DNA of 64,000 nucleotides from Actinophytocola xanthii (lineage in GTDB: Bacteria; Actinomycetota; Actinomycetes; Mycobacteriales; Pseudonocardiaceae): contig NZ_MSIE01000014.1 of assembly GCF_001921205.1 (NCBI RefSeq), positions 124,001 to 188,000 of the forward strand. Direction: 5' to 3'. The stretch's first letter is position 1. Each line of letters begins with the position of its first letter. The translations under genes were made by a program, and so were the position numbers. The notes under the pieces were generated by a model that was not told the origin of the DNA, ran no database searches, and saw only the letters and a list, made by a program, of their open reading frames with translations. This document shows positions 33,784 through 41,645 of this stretch, in pieces.

Positions 33784-33834
33784 TCGCCCACCCGTCCGTG
33801 AGGGGACGATCTCCCCTCACCGGCGGGTGGGCGA
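33784..33834. terminator. Large bidirectional terminator between synthase and SARP genes
   Basis: An inverted repeat with outer arms of 11 bp (TCGCCCACCCG) and inner arms of 9 bp (GTGAGGGGA), only a 3-base irregularity between them and a 5-base loop. It separates two convergent genes and would fold in either transcript. Confidence 0.75.
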
Positions 33835-33858
33835 ACCCGTGTCCTGCGGCGTGCACTG

Positions 33859-34770
33859 TTACTTCCCGCGCTGGTCGGCTTGCTGGTGCCCGCGCTCGTG
33901 CAGCGACCGCAGCAGTACCTCCTGGCGCTCGGCCAGCGTCTCGAGCCGCTGCTGCAACTCGGCGAGCTCACGGCTCAGGTCGACGGTGTCGGCGACGTCC
34001 CGGGCGTGGACCTCCGCGGCTTCGGGTGCCCGGTCGGACCGGAGCGAGCGCGCCCTGGCCCGCAGCGCCGGTCCCGGCTCGACCCCCAGCTCGTGCAGCA
34101 GCCGGTGCCGCGCCCGGTCGTACACGGCCAGCGCGTCGGACTGCCGCCCGCTGCGGGCCAGGGCCACCATCAACTGCTCGTAGAACCGCTCGCGCATCGG
34201 GTTGCCGGCGGTCGTCTCGGTCAGCTCGCCGACCACCTCGGCGTGCCGGCCCTCGCGCAGGCTCGCGTCGTACAGCGACTCCAGCGTGGTCAGCCGGTGC
34301 TCCTCGAGTGCGACGGCCTCCCGCGCGCACACGTCGCCGGTCACCGAGCCTTCCAGCGCCGGACCTCGCCACAGGCGCAGAGCCCCCCGCAGCAACGGGA
34401 TCGCCGCTCCGGGAGCGGCGACCGCGATCTCCTTGGCCCGCCCAGCCTGGGCGAGGAACTCCGCGGCATCGGTCTCACCGGGGCGCAGGTGCAGCAGGTA
34501 GCCGGACGGCCGGGTCACGATCCGGTCCGGTTCGCCGGAGGCGACCTCGACGACCTTGCGCAGCCGGCGGATGTGAGCCTGTAGCGCGTTCGCCGAGTTG
34601 GCCGGCGGGTGCTCGCCCCACACCTCGGCGATCAGCCGCTCGGCCGACACGACCTGCCCGGCCCGTACCGCGAGGGTCGCGAGCAGGGCACGCTGCTTGA
34701 CTCCCGTGACCTCGACGAGCTCGCCCCACGAGTCGTAGAGATCGAGAGGTCCGAGGATCTCCAGCCGCAT
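33859..34770 (-). CDS. SARP-family activator (third) with C-terminal coiled coil
   Basis: A 303-residue protein: winged-helix domain ~1-95 (VKQRALLATLAVRAGQVVSAERLIAEVWGE), activation domain ~100-245 and a C-terminal extension with heptad pattern (LSRELAELQQRLETLAERQEVLLRSL, ~265-290) likely to dimerise. It begins one base after the stop of the LuxR-type gene, so the two regulators are made together. It probably activates part of the biosynthetic cluster or the efflux genes. Confidence 0.88.
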   Translation of the reverse strand: MRLEILGPLDLYDSWGELVEVTGVKQRALLATLAVRAGQVVSAERLIAEVWGEHPPANSANALQAHIRRLRKVVEVASGEPDRIVTRPSGYLLHLRPGETDAAEFLAQAGRAKEIAVAAPGAAIPLLRGALRLWRGPALEGSVTGDVCAREAVALEEHRLTTLESLYDASLREGRHAEVVGELTETTAGNPMRERFYEQLMVALARSGRQSDALAVYDRARHRLLHELGVEPGPALRARARSLRSDRAPEAAEVHARDVADTVDLSRELAELQQRLETLAERQEVLLRSLHERGHQQADQRGK

Positions 34771-34771
34771 C

Positions 34772-35635
34772 TCAGCGCGGTGCCCTCTGCTCGGCGGCGA
34801 CGAGCCCGGACTCGAACGCGTAGATGACAGCGTGGGTTCGGTTGCGCAGGCCGAGCTTGCCGAGCAGGTTGCGCACGTGCGACTTGACTGTGTGCTCGGA
34901 GACCGTGAGCGCCCCGGCTATCTCCGCGTTGGACATCCCCTTGGCGACCAGCGTGAGCACGTCGCACTCGCGGTCGCTCAACCCGTCGTGGCCGGCCGGC
35001 TCGCGTCCTCGGTCGGTGCCCCCGGTCGGTGTCCGGGGCGGACCGGGACGGGTCAGCTCGAAGCCCGCGGCGGCGACGCGGACCGCGGCCACGACCTCCT
35101 CGGGGGTCGCCGAGGCAGGCAGGCTCCCGCACACGGCGTCCTCCGGTCCGGGGAGCGTGTCACCGGCGCGCACGCCGATGTGCAGCACCCGGACTACCCG
35201 GGTCGAATGGCGCACCAGGTTTTGTACCGCGGTGAGTACTGGTGCCGCGGCGTCGGCCCGGAGGCTGTGCAGCAACAGGACGTCGGGCTCCCGCTCGGCG
35301 AGCGTGGTGAGGACTGCCGGGCCCGGGCCGTGCTCACCGACGACCACCATGCCGGGCTCGGCGTCGAGCGCCGCGAGCACCCCTCGCCGAGCGAGGACGT
35401 CGTCCCCGACGACCAGCACGCGGATGCCCGTGGGCGCGTCGTCCTCGGCCGGTACCGGGGTGACCGACGGATGCCGGGGCCGGTCGTCGCCGGGTAGGTC
35501 GTGGTGGATCGACCCGTCGTCACGCCGGGGGAGGACGCGCACCGCGTGGCCCGCGACCGCGCGCAGGGTCGGGTGGCCGGCGCGTCCTCGCCAGGTTTCG
35601 CCGCCTGTCCAGTGCTCCATGCTCGCCTCGCTCAC
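34772..35635 (-). CDS. NarL/LuxR-type regulator with degenerate receiver domain
   Basis: A 287-residue protein: an N-terminal extension (~1-65), a receiver-like domain (VLVVGDDVLARRGVLAALDAE) and a clear LuxR HTH (LSDRECDVLTLVAKGMSNAEIAG...HTVKSHVRNLLGKLGL). The acidic pair is present but the phospho-acceptor position reads PDVLLLHSLRAD, without the Asp, and no kinase gene is near. Regulation by ligand or level rather than phosphorylation is therefore likely, as in atypical response regulators of antibiotic clusters. GTG 35635 taken; ATG 35620 is also possible. Confidence 0.82.
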   Translation of the reverse strand: MSEASMEHWTGGETWRGRAGHPTLRAVAGHAVRVLPRRDDGSIHHDLPGDDRPRHPSVTPVPAEDDAPTGIRVLVVGDDVLARRGVLAALDAEPGMVVVGEHGPGPAVLTTLAEREPDVLLLHSLRADAAAPVLTAVQNLVRHSTRVVRVLHIGVRAGDTLPGPEDAVCGSLPASATPEEVVAAVRVAAAGFELTRPGPPRTPTGGTDRGREPAGHDGLSDRECDVLTLVAKGMSNAEIAGALTVSEHTVKSHVRNLLGKLGLRNRTHAVIYAFESGLVAAEQRAPR

Positions 35636-35675
35636 GTCGATGCCGACGCAGGAGCCGGCACCGTTTCAAACTATG

Positions 35676-35694
35676 CCCGTGTGACACACATGGG
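35676..35694. promoter_or_regulatory. Near-palindrome upstream of the LuxR/SARP operon
   Basis: CCC-N-TGTG-ACA-CACA-N-GGG, symmetric except for one base pair, 41 bp before the LuxR start. A candidate operator, partner not known. Confidence 0.35.
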
Positions 35695-35850
35695 TTCTTT
35701 CGTTGAGCGGTCTTCAACCCGCCGAATACGTGCGGTCGACCTCCACGATCGGTACCGCTCAGCGCAGGGGGGCCGGTCCGGTTTGACGTCCGCCGCCACG
35801 ACGCTCACGATCTAGGCAATTTCCCAGCTTTTCGAGAAACGGAGATCACC

Positions 35851-36081
35851 GTGCGCGCGCGCTTTCTTGGCAAGGACCCGCTGTCGCAGGAGGGTCAGTC
35901 GCCAACGCTGTTCGCGACCGACCGGACGGATCGTCGCACCTACATCGCCCAGGGATGGGTCGTGACCGATCCCCAGGCCCTCGCGGACGTGGGTCCCGTG
36001 CCGGCCGGGGAGGCGATCATCGAGATACCCGAGGACGTGCTCCGCATGTACGGCCGTGCTCTGGTTGGGGAGTATCGGTAA
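35851..36081 (+). CDS. Small conserved actinobacterial protein, hypothetical (76 aa)
   Basis: A 76-residue soluble protein with FLGKDPLSQEGQSPTLFATD and TDRRTYIAQGWVVTD, features of small proteins that commonly accompany XRE/DUF5753 regulators in actinobacteria. GTG 35851, GGAG upstream. It precedes the XRE gene by 108 bp. Function unknown; a partner of the XRE protein is possible from context. Confidence 0.6.
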   Translation: MRARFLGKDPLSQEGQSPTLFATDRTDRRTYIAQGWVVTDPQALADVGPVPAGEAIIEIPEDVLRMYGRALVGEYR

Positions 36082-36089
36082 GATATTCC

Positions 36090-36101
36090 GAGAAATTTCT
36101 C
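36090..36101. promoter_or_regulatory. Perfect palindrome GAGAAATTTCTC before the XRE gene
   Basis: A 12-bp perfect dyad in an AT-rich island 88 bp upstream of the XRE start. The 10-mer GAGAAATTTC recurs at 37114-37123 before the next gene, suggesting a site for this regulator. Confidence 0.5.
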
Positions 36102-36189
36102 TTGATGGCACCCTTCGGCCGCTACGCTGTGTAGGTATCATCCGTGGCGCGCTGTCGCGGGCACCGCGCCGGGCGACAGGACATGCTCC

Positions 36190-37071
36190 GTGCCACCTAA
36201 CAGAACGAGCGGGGTGTCGAGCCTGCACGAGGCTCGGCTCGCACTTGGCAAGCGACTCCGCGAGCTGCGCCGTCATGCCGAACTGAGCGGGCGGCAGCTC
36301 GCGGAGTCGCTTGCGTGGCCCCCGTCGAAGGTCTCCAAGCTCGAGAACGGGCGGCAGGCCCCGACCGACGACGACATCAAGGCGTGGATCCGGGCGACCG
36401 ACAGCCACGACGAGATGGAGGGTCTGCTCGCCTCGCTGCACATGCTCACCGTCCAACACATCGAGTGGCAGCGGCAGCTGCGTGGCGGGCTCCGGTCACA
36501 CCAGACCGAGCTCGCCGCGCTCGACGCCAAGACGCGCTTGTTCCGCGCCCTGGAATGCACGTTCATTCCCGGACTGCTGCAAACGGCCGAATACGCCCGC
36601 GCCCGTTTCTCGCAGAGCGTGAAGGTGTTGAAGGTCGGAACCGATGTTGACGAGGCCGTGCAGGCGAGAATTCGGCGCCAGGAAATTTTGTATCGGACGG
36701 ACAAAAGATTTCATTTTGTCCTCACCGAGGCCGCGCTCCGATACCGGCTCTGCCCGCCCGAGGTGATGCTCGGCCAGCTCGACCGGCTCATCGCGCTGTC
36801 CGCGCTGCCGAACGTGAAGTTCGGCATCATCGGCTTCGAGACACCCTACGCTGTGGCCCCCACGCACGGGTTCTGGTTGCTGGACGACGAGCGGGTGATG
36901 GTCGAAATATTCTCCGCCGAGCTCAACCTGGCCCAGCCCCAGGAGATCGAGTTGTACCGGGCGATCTTCGAGTCGATGGCGACCGCGGCGTCCTACGGAC
37001 GGCAAGCACGAGAGATCATCAAGCGCATCATCGAAGATCTTTCGGCAGAGATGGGGTCCGGCAGTGAATAG
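36190..37071 (+). CDS. XRE-family regulator with DUF5753 domain
   Basis: A 293-residue protein: N-terminal helix-turn-helix (~15-70, LGKRLRELRRHAELSGRQLAESLAWPPSKVSKLENG) followed by DUF5753 (~105-285, with IPGLLQTAEYARA and FVLTEAALRYR). This architecture is widespread in actinobacteria, often paired with DUF397 or other small proteins, and several members affect development or antibiotic output. GTG 36190. It lies between two small genes and near two copies of a shared palindrome. Confidence 0.85.
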   Translation: MPPNRTSGVSSLHEARLALGKRLRELRRHAELSGRQLAESLAWPPSKVSKLENGRQAPTDDDIKAWIRATDSHDEMEGLLASLHMLTVQHIEWQRQLRGGLRSHQTELAALDAKTRLFRALECTFIPGLLQTAEYARARFSQSVKVLKVGTDVDEAVQARIRRQEILYRTDKRFHFVLTEAALRYRLCPPEVMLGQLDRLIALSALPNVKFGIIGFETPYAVAPTHGFWLLDDERVMVEIFSAELNLAQPQEIELYRAIFESMATAASYGRQAREIIKRIIEDLSAEMGSGSE

Positions 37072-37085
37072 TCTCGCGGCGCGGC

Positions 37086-37124
37086 GAGAGATTTCCAGGG
37101 CAGAAGAAATTTGGAGAAATTTCC
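37086..37124. promoter_or_regulatory. Repeated GAGAAATTTC-like sites before the small cysteine protein gene
   Basis: GAGAGATTTCC at 37086-37096 and GGAGAAATTTCC at 37113-37124, 27 bp apart, just upstream of the ATG at 37161. The second copy shares the 10-mer GAGAAATTTC with the palindrome at 36090. Confidence 0.45.
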
Positions 37125-37160
37125 TTTCGCCCCGGGTTGTTGAAGGCCTAATCTTCTCAC

Positions 37161-37448
37161 ATGACCCGGGCATTGATCCTGGTTCGACTGAAACCCCGGC
37201 AGCCGGACGGGTCGATGATCGGCGAGGCCCGGCGGACGTGCCATCTGGTGCCGCTGCCGGAAGCTGACGCGATGCCGCGGTTCCTCACCGCATACTGCGG
37301 ACTGCGCATCGCGCCCGGGTCCGGGGAAGTGCTGGCATCACCCACCGGTATGCCGTGCGAGCCGTGCTTGGCGAGCTCGCCCGTGCCGGCGTTCTCGATG
37401 CTGCGGCACTTCCGCGGCCGGCTCGGCGGCGGCGGCACCGACCGCTGA
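37161..37448 (+). CDS. Small cysteine-containing protein, hypothetical (95 aa)
   Basis: A 95-residue protein with LTAYCGLRIAPGSGEVLAS and GMPCEPCL; the CxxC plus an earlier Cys may bind zinc. No family named with confidence, though proteins of this type recur beside XRE/DUF5753 genes. ATG 37161, preceded by two AT-rich repeats, followed by a GC-rich hairpin. Possible role in the XRE module is inferred only from position. Confidence 0.55.
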   Translation: MTRALILVRLKPRQPDGSMIGEARRTCHLVPLPEADAMPRFLTAYCGLRIAPGSGEVLASPTGMPCEPCLASSPVPAFSMLRHFRGRLGGGGTDR

Positions 37449-37451
37449 GCC

Positions 37452-37478
37452 GGCCCGCCCAACCGACCTGGGCGGGCC
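37452..37478 (+). terminator. Hairpin terminator after the small cysteine protein gene
   Basis: A 10-bp perfect stem GGCCCGCCCA/TGGGCGGGCC with a 7-base loop, three bases after the stop. Confidence 0.65.
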
Positions 37479-37641
37479 CCGGCGGGCGGGGCGAAGGGGG
37501 TTCCGCTGCCGAGCCGGTCCGCTCCGTCGGGTGATCACTCGTTCGGGGGGTGCGATTTCGGAAGTTTCGGGAATTCGTGGTGCTCTCTCGGCCGTTGATC
37601 CGAACGCCGCCGACCTGGGCCGCACCATGCGACTGGGTGCC

Positions 37642-38310
37642 CTACTCCTCCACGCGGATCAGGGCGAAGCCGTCGTAACCCTTGCTGCCAACGGTTTGGA
37701 CCATCGTGGCGGTGGCGCGCTTCTCCTCGGACAGCATCCTGGCCAGTTCTCTCGTGCCCTGGACCGCCGGGTCGGTCGAGGTCGCGTCCGCCACCTTTCC
37801 GTTGCGGATCACGTTGTCGACGATGATGACGCCGCCGGGGCGGACCAGCTTGAGAGCCCAGGTGAGGTAGCCGGGGTTGTTGGGCTTGTCGGCGTCGATG
37901 AACGCCAGGTCGAAGGGGGCGACCTCCTGGTGGCCGAGAACCGCCAGGGTGTCCAGGGCGGGTCCGACACGCACCTCAACCCGGTCGGACAGGCCGGCCC
38001 TCGCGATGTTCTCTCGCGCTACCTGGGCGTGCTTCTCCTCGTACTCCAGGGTTACCAGGGCACCATCCTCGGGGAGCGCTCTGGCCAGCCAGATGGTGCT
38101 GTAGCCGCCAAGGGTTCCGATCTCCAGGATTCGGCAGGCGCCGTGGATCTTGGCCAGGAGGTACAGCATCTTGCCCTGGTTGGGCGCCACCGCGATGTCG
38201 GGGAGGCCGGCGGCGTCGCTCGCCGCCAGGGCATGGTCCAGTGCGGGGTCCGGGGCGACCAGCAGATCGGCGATGTACTCGTCGACCGCGGTCCACTGCT
38301 CCTGATTCAT
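37642..38310 (-). CDS. O-methyltransferase, caffeoyl-CoA/catechol type
   Basis: A 222-residue class I methyltransferase. ILEIGTLGGYSTIWLA (~62-77) binds SAM, DLAFIDADKPNN and IIVDNVIRNGKV hold the metal-binding Asp/Asn residues. This family methylates hydroxyl groups with Mg2+ help, many in secondary metabolism. It ends near the XRE module and starts 10 bp from the end of the MarR gene (same strand), so it is probably co-transcribed with it. It may tailor the cluster product; that is speculation. Confidence 0.85.
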   Translation of the reverse strand: MNQEQWTAVDEYIADLLVAPDPALDHALAASDAAGLPDIAVAPNQGKMLYLLAKIHGACRILEIGTLGGYSTIWLARALPEDGALVTLEYEEKHAQVARENIARAGLSDRVEVRVGPALDTLAVLGHQEVAPFDLAFIDADKPNNPGYLTWALKLVRPGGVIIVDNVIRNGKVADATSTDPAVQGTRELARMLSEEKRATATMVQTVGSKGYDGFALIRVEE

Positions 38311-38319
38311 GGTCTATTC

Positions 38320-38775
38320 CTACCCGTCCCGGTTCAGTTCGCGTTCGAACACCCCCAGGGTCTCCACGAACAGCCTCCGCTGCTCGGGGGAGAGGGGCTC
38401 CAGCGCCGCGTGCCAGGCCCGGGCCGCTGAGGCGACCCAGTTCTCCACCGCCCCACGACGGTTCGCGGGGATGCTCACGATCGTGCGGCGGCGGTCGGCC
38501 TCGTCCTCTCGGCGTTCGAGGATCCCCTGGCGGCTCAGCTCGCCGACCATGAGGCTCACCGTCGCGGGCGCCACCTGGAGCCGTTTGGCCAGCTCGTTCA
38601 CCGGCATCGGGCCGTCGAACAACAGGTACGAGAACAGGGACAGGTGTCGCGGCGCCAGGGTGAAGCCGGCCAGCTCCGGCGGTGGGGTGGCGCGCTTGAG
38701 GCGCCCAACCACCCGGGGGAGCAGGAGCAGCAGGGTTCGTACGGCGTCCTTCAGCTCTAGTCCGTCCGTTGACAA
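38320..38775 (-). CDS. MarR-family regulator (first)
   Basis: A 151-residue winged-helix protein: LAKRLQVAPATVSLMVGELSRQGILERREDEADRRRTIVSI is the DNA-binding region with the beta-wing DRR. TTG 38775 with AGGAAG upstream is the best start; the longer open frame is non-coding. Divergent from an MFS exporter gene with a 17-bp palindrome between them, so it very probably represses the exporter until a ligand binds. Confidence 0.85.
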   Translation of the reverse strand: MSTDGLELKDAVRTLLLLLPRVVGRLKRATPPPELAGFTLAPRHLSLFSYLLFDGPMPVNELAKRLQVAPATVSLMVGELSRQGILERREDEADRRRTIVSIPANRRGAVENWVASAARAWHAALEPLSPEQRRLFVETLGVFERELNRDG

Positions 38776-38796
38776 TAGCTCTGTCTTCCTAATAGT

Positions 38797-38813
38797 TTTG
38801 CTTGCAAAGCAAA
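38797..38813. promoter_or_regulatory. Palindromic operator between MarR and MFS genes
   Basis: TTTGCTT-GCA-AAGCAAA, perfect 7-base arms, in the 67-bp divergent region. Typical in size for a MarR dimer site. Confidence 0.65.
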
Positions 38814-38842
38814 GTTGTCCGGGCAGCTGGAGGGTAGTCGGG

Positions 38843-40171
38843 GTGGAACGGAACCGGTGGGGGTTGGTGGTGGCTGCCGGGCTCGCGGTGTTCGTCGCGC
38901 AGCTGGACGCCACGATCGTCAACGTGGCGCTGCCGTCGATCGAGGACTCGCTGGACACCTCCACCGCGCTCGCGCAGTGGGTGGTGCTGGGCTACCTCGC
39001 TCCGGTCATCGCGCTCGGCCTGTGTGCGGGGCGGTGGGTGGACGCCGTCGACCGGCGACGTGCGATGCGGCTGGGCTGCCTGGGCTTCGGTGCGGCCACC
39101 CTCGCCGCCGCACTCGCGCCGGGGATCGGCTGGCTGATCGCCGCCCGGGTGGTGCAGGGGACGTTCGCCGCCGTGCTGCTGGCGCTCTCGCCGGTGCTCG
39201 CCACTGTCTCGGTGCGGCCCGAGATCCGGGGGCGAGCCTTCGCCACCGTCATGCTCTTCGGCACCGCCGGCGGCATGACCGGACCCGTGATGGGGGGCTG
39301 GATAGTGGAGACATGGGGCTGGCCGTGGGTCTTCTCCCTGACTGTTCCGGCTGTCGCCGCTGTCGCACTGCTCACCGCTCGTAACCTGCCGCTCGGCGAT
39401 CACTTGACCTGGCCCGCGCGTCGTTGGCTGGTCGAGACGGCCACGTTCGGTGGAGGCGCGGTCGCGGTACTCCTCGCGCTGTCACTCTCCGTAAGTCAGG
39501 GCTGGGTCTGGCTCGTGGTGGCTCTGGTGGCCGTCCCGCTCCTGCGAGCCTGGGTCGCCGGCCCGGACTCGGGGCCGGTGCGCGAGCTGCTTGGCACGCG
39601 CGGCGTGCTCGGTCCGCACGTGGCGCTCGTCCTGGTCTACGCGGGGCTGTTCGCGGTGACCTTCGTCCTGCCGTTCTTCCTGCAACGCGGGCTCGGCGCG
39701 ACGCCGGGTGCCGCCGGCCTGGTGCTGCTGGCATTCCCGGTGGCCGCCCTGCTCACCAGCTACGGTGCGGGTCTGGTCGCCGACCGGGTCGGCACGCGGC
39801 CGGTGGCGGCGGCCGGGGTCGTGGTGGTCGCGGCGGGACTGGTGCTGCTGCTCCTGGCCGGCGGTGGGCCGGGTGACCTGTTCTGGCGGCTTGCCGTCGT
39901 CGGCGCCGGGTTCGGGTTGTTCAACGGACAGCTTCAGGTGTTGCTGATGGGCAACGCCCCGCGTGCTCGGCTCGGGCTGACCGCGGCGACGTCGAACCTG
40001 GTCCGTCAGCTCGGTGCCGCGTTCGGTGTGGCGACCGGTGCGGCGCTGTGGGCACTGGCCGACGAGCAGGCCGTGCGCCAGGTGGCCGCGGTCGCGCTGG
40101 CCTTGGTGGCGGGAGCCGGCCTGACACTGATCCGCACCGGGATGCCGGCGGCTGCGGGCGCGGCGCGATGA
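38843..40171 (+). CDS. MFS exporter, DHA2-like
   Basis: A 442-residue transporter with about 14 hydrophobic segments. FVAQLDATIVNVALPSIE (~17-34) is the conserved helix-1 motif of the DHA2 drug:H+ antiporters and GRWVDAVDRRRAM the loop 2-3 motif A. GTG 38843, GGAGGG upstream. Controlled by the divergent MarR protein. It could export the product of the nearby cluster or an unrelated toxic compound. Confidence 0.87.
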   Translation: MERNRWGLVVAAGLAVFVAQLDATIVNVALPSIEDSLDTSTALAQWVVLGYLAPVIALGLCAGRWVDAVDRRRAMRLGCLGFGAATLAAALAPGIGWLIAARVVQGTFAAVLLALSPVLATVSVRPEIRGRAFATVMLFGTAGGMTGPVMGGWIVETWGWPWVFSLTVPAVAAVALLTARNLPLGDHLTWPARRWLVETATFGGGAVAVLLALSLSVSQGWVWLVVALVAVPLLRAWVAGPDSGPVRELLGTRGVLGPHVALVLVYAGLFAVTFVLPFFLQRGLGATPGAAGLVLLAFPVAALLTSYGAGLVADRVGTRPVAAAGVVVVAAGLVLLLLAGGGPGDLFWRLAVVGAGFGLFNGQLQVLLMGNAPRARLGLTAATSNLVRQLGAAFGVATGAALWALADEQAVRQVAAVALALVAGAGLTLIRTGMPAAAGAAR

Positions 40172-40201
40172 GCGTCGGGCCCGCGACCACCGGCTCCGGC
40201 C

Positions 40202-40639
40202 TCAGGACACCGGTTCGAGCACGAAGACCGGGATCTCGCGGTCGGTCTTCTTCTGGTAGTCGGCGTAGTCCGGGTAGGCCTCCACGGCTCGGGCCCACCA
40301 GGCGGCCTTCTCCTCGCCGGTGACCTCGCGGGCGACCATGTCCTTCTTGACCGGGCCGTCCTGGAGCTCGAGGTGCGGGTTGGCGACCAGGTTGTAGTAC
40401 CAGACCGGGTTCTTCGGCGCGCCGCCGAGCGAGGCGACAGCGGCGTAGCGTCCCTCGTGCTCGACCCGCATGACCGGGGTCTTGCGCAGCTTCCCGCTCT
40501 TGGCGCCGACCGTGGTCATGACGACGACCGGCATCCCGCGCAGGGTCGTGCCCTCGGTGCCACCGGAGCTCTCGTACAGCTCGACCTGCTCACGCGCCCA
40601 GTCGGAGGGGCTGGGTTCGTACTCACCTTGCAACGGCAT
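40202..40639 (-). CDS. F420-dependent nitroreductase-like protein (Ddn family)
   Basis: A 145-residue split-barrel protein. [14 protein letters not shown] is the family-typical start, so ATG 40639 is used. [19 protein letters not shown] and [20 protein letters not shown] bind deazaflavin F420 in Ddn. The reaction is hydride transfer from F420H2 to quinones or nitro compounds; the natural substrate is unknown. Convergent with the MFS gene. Confidence 0.85.
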   Translation of the reverse strand: MPLQGEYEPSPSDWAREQVELYESSGGTEGTTLRGMPVVVMTTVGAKSGKLRKTPVMRVEHEGRYAAVASLGGAPKNPVWYYNLVANPHLELQDGPVKKDMVAREVTGEEKAAWWARAVEAYPDYADYQKKTDREIPVFVLEPVS

Positions 40640-40667
40640 GGTCCCAGTCAACACCACCCGGGCGTTC

Positions 40668-41645
40668 TCAGCAGGACGTGCGAGCGATGTTGGCGACGCC
40701 CGACGCGGCGCCGGTCACCACGTTGTTCGAGCACACCACGTTGCCCAGCGGGTCCCCGCCGACGAGCTTGATGTTGAACCCGTAGCCGGGTCCTCGCACG
40801 TCGGCGGTGTTGCCGCGGAAGGTGTTGCCCCGACCCCAGCCGTCCAGCATCACGCCGGTCTGGAAGCCGTCCCGCAGCGCCCTCGTCCCGCGGTTGTCCG
40901 CGACGAGGTAGCCGTTGCCCTTCAGGTCCACCCAGCTGTCCGCGTAGTTCGCCCCGGTCATCCCGGTGCCGTCGAAGGTGTTGCCGCGCACCTGACCGCC
41001 GGTGGTGCCCTCCTTGACGTCGACCGCCTCGGCCCGCACGTTCGGTCCGAAGTGGTTGCCGACCGCGGCGTTGCGGTCGCTGCGGTCGGCCCGGCCGTCG
41101 ACCCAGTTGCTCACGGCCTGTCCGAAGTAGACACCTTCGCCGAACCCGGGCTCGCGTAGGCCGGTGTCGCTGATCTCCGAGTCGCGGACGACGTTGTCCG
41201 AGCTGTTGTCCCGGAAGTGGACGGCCTCGTCGCCGATGTGGTGCACGCGCAACCGCTCCAGCACGGTGTGGTTGGCACCCAGGGCCATGATGCCCTTCTG
41301 GCCGTTGGTCACGGTGAAACCGCTCAGCCGCCAGTGGTCGGCCTGCAGGGTGACCACGCGGCCGGACGCCGTGCCACCGCCGTCGATCACCGCGTTCCGA
41401 GGGCCGGTCAACGTGATCGGTGCCCCGGACGTGCCGTCCACCTCGATGATGAAACGTCCGTTGTAGACACCCGAGGCCATCCGGATCTGGTCGCCTGGAC
41501 CAGCTTCGCGCAGGGCGATGCGCAGCGAGGCGGCGTCGTGCACCTCGACCACCTCCGCCGCGTTGGGCGCGGGCGGGGTGACGAGGCCGGTCAGCAGGAG
41601 CAGCGCGGGCAGCACTGCGCTCACCTGATTCGGGCTCGGATCCAC
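40668..41645 (-). CDS. Secreted right-handed parallel beta-helix protein
   Basis: A 325-residue protein (GTG 41645; GTG 41624 also possible) with a short signal sequence ([15 protein letters not shown]) and many beta-helix coils ([37 protein letters not shown]). The repeats resemble pectate-lyase-like/NosD folds that bind or cleave polysaccharides. Its start overlaps the end of the cellulase gene by 25 bp, so both are likely made together for plant-polymer use. Catalytic residues are not identifiable. Confidence 0.75.
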   Translation of the reverse strand: MDPSPNQVSAVLPALLLLTGLVTPPAPNAAEVVEVHDAASLRIALREAGPGDQIRMASGVYNGRFIIEVDGTSGAPITLTGPRNAVIDGGGTASGRVVTLQADHWRLSGFTVTNGQKGIMALGANHTVLERLRVHHIGDEAVHFRDNSSDNVVRDSEISDTGLREPGFGEGVYFGQAVSNWVDGRADRSDRNAAVGNHFGPNVRAEAVDVKEGTTGGQVRGNTFDGTGMTGANYADSWVDLKGNGYLVADNRGTRALRDGFQTGVMLDGWGRGNTFRGNTADVRGPGYGFNIKLVGGDPLGNVVCSNNVVTGAASGVANIARTSC

